From Thermoleophilia bacterium (GTDB lineage: Bacteria > Actinomycetota > Thermoleophilia > Gaiellales > SKUG01): 7,836 bases of DNA. Positions 1 through 6,400 of this stretch are shown here, piece by piece. The notes under the pieces are model-generated. The model was given only the letters and a program-made list of their open reading frames with translations. It was not told the DNA's origin and searched no databases. Numbering within the stretch: the stretch's first letter is position 1; the number at the start of each line of letters is the position of its first letter. The translations under genes and the position numbers were made by a program. The DNA lies in contig JAOPYU010000125.1 of NCBI GenBank assembly GCA_025964455.1, positions 1 through 7,836 of the forward strand, given 5' to 3'.

Positions 1-1
1 G

Positions 2-967
2 ATCACCACTCGCTTCCCTAATGATGCCGTCCGCCGTTTCGCGGCGATGGAGGATGCGGCCGACTGGCTGCACCGGCTCCGCATCGTCGGTATTGACCTG
101 CGCGATCCGGCGCAGGTAGTGGCGCTCGCCGACGACGTCGCCGCGCAGGGCCCGCTCGACATCCTCGTCAACAACGCGGCCCAGACGGTACGTCGTTCAC
201 CCGAGGCCTACGCGCCCCTGGTGGCCGCAGAGCGTGAGCCGCTCCCTGCCGGTCCACTCCCGGACGTGGTGACCTTCGGCCGCGCCGGCGGCGACCTGCG
301 CCTGACCGCCGGCCCCGAGCACACCACGCAGCCGGGCGTGCTGCCCGAGCACTGGGCGCCCACCCCCCATGCGCTCGCCTCACTCGCGCAGTCCGCCCGC
401 TCCGCCTCGTTCGACCTCATCGCCGAAGGGCGCGCGATCGACGCCGGCGGCCTGGTCCCGGACCTGCACGATTCCAACAGCTGGATCCAGAAGGTCGAGG
501 AGGTCGATCCGGTCGAGCTGCTCGAGGTCCAGCTGTGCAACCAGACGGCGCCGTTCATCCTCGTCAGTCGTCTGCGCCAGTCGATGGCGCGCGCGGCGGC
601 CGCCGCACCGAGCGGGCGTGGCCACATCGTCAACGTCTCCGCGATGGAAGGCCAGTTCGGGCGCGGGTACAAGGGTCCCGGCCATCCACACACGAACATG
701 GCGAAGGCCGCGCTGAACATGCTGACGCGCACGAGCGCGCAGGAGCTGTTCGAGCAGGACCGCATCCTCATGACCGCCGTCGACACGGGGTGGATCACCG
801 ACGAGCGACCGCATCCCGATCGGGTGCGGCTCGCCGAGACCGGCTTCCATGCACCGCTCGACCTGGTCGACGGGGCTGCGCGCGTGTACGACCCGATCGT
901 TCGCGGTGAACGCGGTGACGACGTCTTCGGCGTGTTCCTCAAGGACTACGCCCCCTCGCCCTGGTGA
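2..967 (+). CDS. SDR-family NAD(P)-dependent oxidoreductase, 5'-truncated by the window edge
   Basis: The frame is open from base 2 to the TGA at 965-967, and the first ATG (47) is internal. The 15 codons before it read ITTRFPNDAVRRFAA, which belongs to the fold just after the first Rossmann strand. The glycine-rich cofactor motif (TGxxxGxG) must therefore lie upstream of the window. Numbering from the Met at 47: an acidic strand end (VGIDLRD, 14-20), the SDR motif LVNNA (40-44), the helix with the conserved Asn (N165 in LCNQTAPF), the strand HIVNVSAMEG (193-202) and HTNMAKAAL (215-223) with the catalytic-type Lys at 220. The usual catalytic Ser and Tyr positions appear to be Ala199 and Thr216. 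About 95 extra residues separate NNA from N165, where classical SDRs have about 25-30. The family (SDR, Rossmann fold, cytosolic) is clear, but the substrate is unknown and the altered active site makes classical dehydrogenase chemistry uncertain. The membrane-protein gene follows after 7 nt. Confidence 0.9.
   Translation: MTTRFPNDAVRRFAAMEDAADWLHRLRIVGIDLRDPAQVVALADDVAAQGPLDILVNNAAQTVRRSPEAYAPLVAAEREPLPAGPLPDVVTFGRAGGDLRLTAGPEHTTQPGVLPEHWAPTPHALASLAQSARSASFDLIAEGRAIDAGGLVPDLHDSNSWIQKVEEVDPVELLEVQLCNQTAPFILVSRLRQSMARAAAAAPSGRGHIVNVSAMEGQFGRGYKGPGHPHTNMAKAALNMLTRTSAQELFEQDRILMTAVDTGWITDERPHPDRVRLAETGFHAPLDLVDGAARVYDPIVRGERGDDVFGVFLKDYAPSPW
963..967 (+). promoter_or_regulatory. Shine-Dalgarno-like GGTGA overlapping the SDR stop codon
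   Basis: GGTGA (963-967) matches the 3' half of the consensus AGGAGGTGA and lies 7 nt before the ATG at 975. Its last three bases are the TGA stop of the SDR gene. This supports the choice of 975 as the start of the membrane-protein gene and suggests translational coupling between the two genes. Confidence 0.5.
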
Positions 968-974
968 CGCCTGC

Positions 975-1379
975 ATGAGCGTTCCCGCACGTGTGTTCCT
1001 GGCCCTGACCTCGCCGCTGCACATCGTGATCCTGGTGATTGGTTCGTGGCGCGGCGTGGTGTCGTTCCAGCGCCGTGATGCCGTCTCGCCCGAGGCGATC
1101 AGCGACGGCAGCCCCTTCGTCCAGTCACGCGGGAGCCGCCGCTCCGCGCATGGCCGCGCGGTATCGATCGATCGCCGCGAGGTGGATGCGCTGGGTCTCG
1201 TCGGCAGCGCCATCGGTGCACTCGCTGGCGGCCTCATGGTGACGTTCGCCTTCGCTGTCGTGGATGAGCCCGCGTGGCAGTGGACCCTGTTCGCCGTGCT
1301 CGTCGCGATCGCCACCGTCACCGTGACCGCCTCGGTCCTGACGCTGCTCCGCCGCCGCATCGTCATCCGACGCGGCTAG
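975..1379 (+). CDS. Small integral membrane protein of unknown function (134 aa, three predicted TM helices)
   Basis: I do not recognise the family. The 134-residue protein has three hydrophobic stretches: about residues 5-24 (ARVFLALTSPLHIVILVIGS), 72-96 (rich in Gly/Ala, around GSAIGALAGGL) and 102-125 (around TLFAVLVAIATVTVTA). The loop between helices 1 and 2 (about 25-70) is polar and Arg/Ser-rich. The C-terminus is strongly basic (RRRIVIRRG), which by the positive-inside rule would place it in the cytoplasm. The frame is open upstream into the SDR gene, but the ATG at 975 is preferred because it is preceded by GGTGA and avoids a long overlap. The 7-nt gap to the SDR gene suggests co-transcription. 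A perfect hairpin begins 19 nt after the stop. No enzymatic motif is visible. Confidence 0.72.
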   Translation: MSVPARVFLALTSPLHIVILVIGSWRGVVSFQRRDAVSPEAISDGSPFVQSRGSRRSAHGRAVSIDRREVDALGLVGSAIGALAGGLMVTFAFAVVDEPAWQWTLFAVLVAIATVTVTASVLTLLRRRIVIRRG

Positions 1380-1398
1380 CCCGGGCGGTCGCGCACGA

Positions 1399-1453
1399 GA
1401 AACATCTGGTGACGTCAGTGGGGGATTCCGCCAACAACGTCACCAGATGTTTC
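1399..1453. terminator. Perfect 17-bp inverted repeat between convergent genes, probable bidirectional terminator
   Basis: The left arm GAAACATCTGGTGACGT (1399-1415) and right arm ACGTCACCAGATGTTTC (1437-1453) are exact reverse complements around a 21-nt loop. The hairpin starts 19 nt after the stop of the membrane-protein gene (+) and ends 8 nt from the stop of the acyltransferase gene (-), which is where a shared terminator should be. Both transcripts would end the stem in GUUUC, so there is a short U run but no long U tract. The arms are AT-richer than the surroundings. Termination is inferred from position and symmetry. A dispersed repeat or a protein-binding site is the alternative. Confidence 0.7.
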
Positions 1454-1461
1454 CCGCCTGG

Positions 1462-2604
1462 TCAGTGGCCGAGGAGCTGGCGACCCTGCTCGCGCAGCTG
1501 GGCCTGCACGTCGCCGATGTGCGCGGCGAGCGCGGTCACGTGGTCGGAGTTGCGCGGGTCCAGGTGCGCCGTGGGGATCGGCTCGCTGTAGAGGACCGCA
1601 CCGCGACCGCCCTTGTGCGTCCAGTGCTCGAGCACGCCCTCGCCGTACTGCGCCGCGCGCCTCGTGCCGTACTCGCCCTCGACCACGACCGGCGCCTTCG
1701 CTCGGATGGCCAGCAGCGCTGCGCCGCGGCGAGTCGGACCGAGCGCATCCACGCGCGGCATCATCCCCTCGCCGTAGACCTTCACGGCATTGCCGCGGAG
1801 CAGGTTCGCCTCGAGCTCCGACATCGCCGCGCGCGAATTGTTCGGCGTCACCGGCACGGCCCCTCCGCTGCGCAGCAGGCGCGCGCCGAGGCGGTTGCCG
1901 AACAGGCCCGCGTGCGCCATCACGCGCGGAACACGCTGGTGACCCATCTGGCTGTGGATGATGTCGCCCGCGCCCGTGTGGGTCGGGACCAGCACGACCG
2001 GGCCGCTGGCCGGCACGTGCTCGGCACCGACCACCTTGATCCGCAGCAGGCGCTGGAGCAGCTTGGAGCCTGCGACCTTCTGGACACCATTGGCGAGCGC
2101 CGGCTCGTGCGCGAGTCGCACCTGGGTCGCCTCGTCGAGGCCGAGCTTCGCGATCCGCGCCTCGGCCTCGGCCGCATCGATGCCGGCCCCGCCGACAGCG
2201 GCTGGCACGGCGGGAAGCGTCGGCACCCGCACGCCGATGCCGGCGTGCACGATCTCGTCGGCCGCCGTAAAGGCATCGCCGACGCCCTGCAGTCGATCTG
2301 CGTACAGGCGACCATCGAGGCCGCCCTTGGGCTTGCCGGTCGGCAGGTCATCGATGAGGGAGCGCGACGTGATGCGCGCCTCGGCCAGCTCGTCGATGAG
2401 GCGATGTCCCTCCGCGACGTCGGTCAGCTCGCCCTGCTTCGACGTGATGCGCCGCTCGAGCGTGCCCGCCAGCTCCTCGGAGCGTTCGAGCGCCCGACGC
2501 ATGGAGCGCGCGAGCTTCGGCGACAGCGCGCCCTCGGACGCCACGCGCCCGTACTCGCGGAACAACGTACCGAACGCACCGAACGTCTCGACCGAAATGG
2601 TCAT
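1462..2604 (-). CDS. PlsC-like (1-acylglycerol-3-phosphate-type) acyltransferase family protein
   Basis: This 380-residue protein probably transfers an acyl chain to a glycerolipid or related alcohol at the cytoplasmic membrane face. The catalytic HX4D motif is HTGAGD (residues 209-214), in the usual setting after GPVVLVPT. The second conserved block is YGEG (277-280), equivalent to the FPEG motif, followed by TRRGAALLAIRAKAPVVV, the usual (K/R)xGxxxLA..a.aPvV segment. The acyltransferase core fills the C-terminal half. The first roughly 190 residues are mostly helical and charged (for example LERSEELAGTLERR) and I recognise no domain there. Plain LPAATs are about 240 residues, so this is a long version. 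The start at 2604 is chosen because GAGGG (2611-2615, reverse strand) lies 6 nt upstream. An in-frame ATG at 2640, also behind a purine-rich stretch, would add 12 residues (MRGHARGMRGIQ). The natural acyl acceptor cannot be told from sequence. Confidence 0.87.
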   Translation of the reverse strand: MTISVETFGAFGTLFREYGRVASEGALSPKLARSMRRALERSEELAGTLERRITSKQGELTDVAEGHRLIDELAEARITSRSLIDDLPTGKPKGGLDGRLYADRLQGVGDAFTAADEIVHAGIGVRVPTLPAVPAAVGGAGIDAAEAEARIAKLGLDEATQVRLAHEPALANGVQKVAGSKLLQRLLRIKVVGAEHVPASGPVVLVPTHTGAGDIIHSQMGHQRVPRVMAHAGLFGNRLGARLLRSGGAVPVTPNNSRAAMSELEANLLRGNAVKVYGEGMMPRVDALGPTRRGAALLAIRAKAPVVVEGEYGTRRAAQYGEGVLEHWTHKGGRGAVLYSEPIPTAHLDPRNSDHVTALAAHIGDVQAQLREQGRQLLGH

Positions 2605-2803
2605 CTGGATCCCTCGCATCCCCCGCGCATGCCCCCGCATGCCGTCCCCTGACTATCGGTCGCGACCGGCATCCACGTTGCAGCGTGAAACAACGGGGCG
2701 CCGCCGAGGCGATAGCCCGATGAGGGCACCTGCGCCACACGACCGCATCGGGGGATGCTGGATCGGCGCAGGTCACCGGGGTGCAGGGGAACAGGATCAG
2801 CGC
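2605..2803. promoter_or_regulatory. Divergent intergenic region with two ribosome-binding sites and a 12-bp palindrome
   Basis: This is the only upstream region for both the acyltransferase gene (-) and the DUF6932-like gene (+), so both promoters should lie here unless either gene has a distant one. The visible elements are GAGGG (2611-2615, reverse strand), AGGA (2793-2796), a perfect palindrome CGGTCGCGACCG (2657-2668), a spaced inverted repeat CGTTG/CAACG (2676-2680 and 2691-2695) and a 5-bp stem GCATC/GATGC with a GGGG loop (2745-2758). I found no -35/-10 pair with good spacing on either strand, so no promoter is placed. If the acyltransferase starts at 2640, the region shrinks to 2641-2803. 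Confidence 0.5.
2793..2796 (+). promoter_or_regulatory. Ribosome-binding site AGGA for the DUF6932-like gene
   Basis: AGGA lies 7 nt before the ATG at 2804. The frame is open far upstream, antisense to the acyltransferase gene, so this site decides the start. A second ATG at 2825 has only a weak GGA upstream. Confidence 0.55.
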
Positions 2804-3472
2804 ATGGGCGTCGTCGGAACACGCATGAAGGTCGTATCGGGCTGGATCAACCAGGCCGCCGGGAAGCTGCGCGACGCGCACCCTGCACGACCGTACGACC
2901 AGATCGTCCAGGACGCCATCTCCCAGCGCGCCACCGTGCGCCAGCTGCCCGGGTTCGGCCCCACGGGCGAGCTGCCCGCCGGCATCTACGACGCCGACCT
3001 CGGCTCCTTCCTGCTGCACGTCGGCTCCACGCCCGAGCGCCGCGCACTCTACGCACCGTTCGGCGAGCGGCTGCTGCAGCTGCAGCAGCGCGGCGTCAAG
3101 GACGTCATCGTCGCCGGCAGCGGCATCACCGCCAAGCCGGTCCCGGGCGACGTCGATGCGCTCTACCACGTCGCCGATTCCGCCAAGCTTCCGATGCGCG
3201 AGCGCCTCGAGGACTGGGCGCAAGGCACCCATTGGCACGGGGCCGAACGCCGTCACACCGCACTTCACACCGAGTGGGGCACGACCCGCCCGACCTGGCT
3301 CGAGTACTTCTCGCACCGGTCCGCGCCCAACGGGACCATGCGTCCGTTCGGCACGATCCGCGTGCACCTGGCGCAGGCGCCTGACGCGATCCACGGCGCC
3401 GCCCACCTGCAGCCGCCCGGCTCCTCCACCGTGAGCTTCCGCGCGGGCGCCGAAGGGGTCGTGCGCTCCTAG
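2804..3472 (+). CDS. DUF6932-like protein with a nucleotidyltransferase-fold signature
   Basis: This 222-residue protein resembles the DUF6932 type: an N-terminal Leu-Pro-x-Gly-Ile-Tyr segment (LPAGIY, 57-62), a helical stretch with paired Arg (79-80) and LLQLQQRGVKDVIVAGSG, then the nucleotidyltransferase pattern hG[GS]x9Dh[DE]h. The matching residues are Gly105-Ser106, nine residues (GITAKPVPG), then Asp116-Val-Asp118, which would be the metal-binding pair. The C-terminal part (167-189, YFSHRSAPNGTMRPFGTIRV) matches the Phe-Phe-x-Gly-x-hydrophobic-Arg end seen in that family. Fold-family membership comes from motif recognition, and the transferred group and substrate are unknown. Minimal nucleotidyltransferases are often paired with a HEPN partner as toxin-antitoxin systems, but no HEPN gene adjoins here. 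The gene is transcribed away from the acyltransferase gene and runs tail to tail into the giant gene, sharing stop-codon bases with it. Confidence 0.75.
   Translation: MGVVGTRMKVVSGWINQAAGKLRDAHPARPYDQIVQDAISQRATVRQLPGFGPTGELPAGIYDADLGSFLLHVGSTPERRALYAPFGERLLQLQQRGVKDVIVAGSGITAKPVPGDVDALYHVADSAKLPMRERLEDWAQGTHWHGAERRHTALHTEWGTTRPTWLEYFSHRSAPNGTMRPFGTIRVHLAQAPDAIHGAAHLQPPGSSTVSFRAGAEGVVRS
3469..3472. other. Shared CTAG: overlapping stop codons of two convergent genes
   Basis: The TAG stop of the DUF6932-like gene is at 3470-3472. The TAG stop of the giant gene on the other strand is the reverse complement of 3469-3471. Both are read from the same palindromic tetranucleotide, so the coding regions abut and no intergenic terminator fits between them. 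Confidence 0.92.
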
Positions 3473-6400
3473 ACGTTCGGCACGGCGGTGTAGGTCACCG
3501 TCGCCACGTAGGTGCCGCTCACCTGCGTCGGGTCGACGTTCGCCCGGTACGAGGTCGTGATGGAGTCCGTTCCCGCCGAATAGGTGGTGCGTCGGTGCAG
3601 CACTGCCGCGTTCGAGAGCTGCAGGCCGACGTAGCGCAGGTTCGTCAGGTCGTCCTTGGAGGACCCACTCCCCCAGGTCGCCGTGTCCTTGCCGCCCGTG
3701 GCGCTCAGCACGGTGAGGCCGAACGCGCCGCTCACGCCCGGTGCCCACAGCGTCGGCGCGTCAGGTGCCCCGCTCCATCGCGGCAGCACTGCAGCACCCG
3801 GACCGTCGAGCCCCCAGCTGTCGTCGGGGCCCTTCGCGCTGAGCGCATAGCCGCTGCGATCGTTGGTCGACACGGTGACCGTCGATGTGGTCGTCAGGTC
3901 CTGGCCCGGCATCGCGGCCGTCGTGAAGGTCGCCGAGGCACCCGATGACACGCCGATCGTCAACGAGCTGACGGTCTGGAACCAGTCCCACGTGCTCCAG
4001 CCGGACCAGATGCTCGTGGTCGAGCGCAGCTTGCCACGCACGTAGTAGCGCGCACCATCGCGCACGAGCGGTGCGCCGGCGTACGTCACGTCGACGCACC
4101 GGGCGAGGTTGGCGCAGTTGGGAGTCACCACGATCCCAGCGTCAGTCGGGTCGCTGTCCCACAGCTCCGTTCCATGCGGCATCCGCGTGCGGACGTAGCC
4201 CCGCAGCTCCCCGGCGGTGCGCGCCACCGCGGAGATGCGCACCTCGTCGATGCGGCCGTCCAGGAACTCACCGAGCGCGGAGCTGCCACCGAGGGTGACC
4301 GCCACTGCCGGGTTGTCCACGTTGCCCGAGAACGTCGACGTCCCCTCCAGCGTGCCGTCGACGTAGACCTCCTGCACCTTGCTGGGATCCGCCGGGGCCG
4401 AATTCACCACCAGCGCGACGTGGTGCCATCGCCCGTCGTTGAGGTTGGTCGTGCCCACGAGCGCCGCGGGGAGCGTGACGCCTGCACCACCGGTCGAGAC
4501 GTCGGCGGTGACGACGCCTGCCGTCGCGCTCGTGCGCCGGACCGCGAGCCGGAAGTTGGTTGCGTCGGCAGCCGATCGCTTCTCCACGATCACCGCGTCG
4601 TTTCCGATGGCGCCCGTGAGCGCATCGAGGCGCACCCACGCCTCCACCGTGAACGTGTCCAGGTCGATCGAGCTGCTGTGCGATGGAGCCGACGCGACGT
4701 CGTCCCCGTCGACATCGAGCACCTGTCCGTAGCCCGCCTGCGCGCCAACGGCATCCCAGCTCGCGTCGTTCGGCGCCGCGAAGGACGCGATGCTGCCCCC
4801 GCCCCCGCCGGCAACGTCCGCGCCCGAGCCGTCCAGGTGCCAGAGCGCCGAGACCGTGGCGTCCACCGGCGTGTTCACGAACTGCGTGCGCTGGCGATCT
4901 GCCGCCAGACCCGAGTTGTTGATCCACGACACGTGCGGCGTGTCCACGATGATGCCGGGGTTCTGGGCGACGCCCGAACCGGCGGCGTTGGTGTCGTGCG
5001 AGAGCATCGTCGTCGGCGCTGCGCACCCGCCCGAGAACGTCCATCCGGTGTTGCCGCCGAGATTGCCGGCGGACGTCGCCGTGCGCGCTGGTGCGGCTGT
5101 CGAGTCGCGGAGGGTCACGTACTGCACTGCGGCCGTGCCGGCATTGATGGTCCACGGGCTGCCCGCGCTCGTGGATTCCAGGGCCACCGGCGAGCCGCAG
5201 CTGCCGCCGTTCGCCGTGAACGTTCCGGTGACGGTCGTGGTCATGGCATTCTGGAACCGGAGTGTCTCGCCGGGCGTCGTCGACAAGAGGTTCGTGAAGG
5301 TCATGGGGGCCGACGTGGCGATGCTCGAGATCTTCGATGCGTCGTCGAACGTGACGCGCCCCCCGCTCGCGGTGAACGAGCCCTGGTTGGTGAAGTCGTC
5401 GCCGATGGAGAACTGCGTCGCCGGCAGGTCGGCCGCGGTGAATGCGCCCTTGCTCGAGATGAGCAGGCTGCCGTTGATGTCGATGGTCTCGTTGTCATTG
5501 CCATCCACGAACGACGTCGTGGCCGTGTCCGTGGGCCGACCCACCTGCATCGTGTTCGTCACCGTGATGGTCCCGGCTCCGATCGACTGGGTGTCGACCA
5601 CGACAGGGGCGTCGCTCGAGTTGGAGTAGACGATGTTGTAGTACGTGTGGTTGCCGGCACCGGCAGGTCCCGTGTCCTCTGACGTCGCGACGCGCTGCTC
5701 GATCGTGCCACCTGTCATGTTGATGGTGCCGGAGTCGAGGATGTCGGATGTCACGGTGAAGTCGCTCGTGCCCGTAAGCGTATTTCCCAGCTCGACATCG
5801 AGCTCGCCGACGTCGCTGATACCCCCCACGATGTTGACCGTCGGGCTGTACGTGGAGGTCTCCACAGTCGAACTGATCCCGGAGGAGATGAATCCGACCT
5901 CGAAGCTGCCCTCGACCAGGATCGTCGTCCCCGGGGCGTGCCCCAGCGTGATCGCAGGATTGCTCGCCGTGGGTTCGATCAGCAGCGAGGGGTAGGTCGT
6001 GGACGCGATCTTCATCGGCGCGGGCGATGAGAAGATGATGTCGCCGTTGCCCCCATCGGTGTCGACCACGCCGGCGGGCCCGACGCACAGTGGCATCTGC
6101 ACCCCCGCCCCCAGGTTGCAGTCCGAGCTCAGCCCACCTGCGCGGTGCCTGAGGCCGATCACATCGTTCGTCTGGTGGTACGTGCCCTGCACCTCCATGC
6201 TGCCGGTGCTCACGTCCTCCTCGGGCTGGTAGGTGTCGCCGGCCTCGATGATCACTTCCATCGTCGTGGGAACCGTGAGGTCCTCGACGAATTCGCTGAC
6301 ATCGGCCATCACGCTCTGATCGCCCTCCGAGTCGTACATCGCGATCAGGCGGCTGGTCATCGGGGCGGCCGTCTCGCTCCGCAGGCGCACCCTGGCGTAG

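Noticed and set aside
47..49. ATG at 47 as the true start of the SDR gene
   Set aside because: The frame is open to base 2, the upstream codons fit the SDR fold (TTRFP), and the glycine-rich cofactor motif is missing, so the gene begins before the window.
1447..2652. 401-codon open frame on the + strand opposite the acyltransferase gene
   Set aside because: Its sequence is Arg/His/Leu-rich with no recognisable motif, while the - strand carries the HX4D acyltransferase signature. It is a high-GC shadow frame.
2678..2716. TTGCAG (2678-2683) and GATAGC (2711-2716) as a promoter pair
   Set aside because: The spacing is 27 nt, far from the usual 16-18, and the -10 match is poor.
2804..3472. Toxin-antitoxin or defence module built on the DUF6932-like protein
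   Set aside because: No HEPN protein, antitoxin or other defence gene adjoins, and the neighbours are an acyltransferase and a surface protein.
2348..3748. 466-codon open frame on the - strand across the divergent region and the DUF6932-like gene
   Set aside because: It overlaps three supported genes, its composition is Arg/Gly/Ala-biased and it shows no domain.
4796..4814. C/G-rich run as a repeat or structural element
   Set aside because: It encodes the short Gly-rich linker (AGGGGGS) before the LamG strands, so ordinary coding composition explains it.
4174..5682. 502-codon open frame on the + strand opposite the giant gene
   Set aside because: Antisense to the LamG domain and module B, Arg/Val/His-biased, with no motif.
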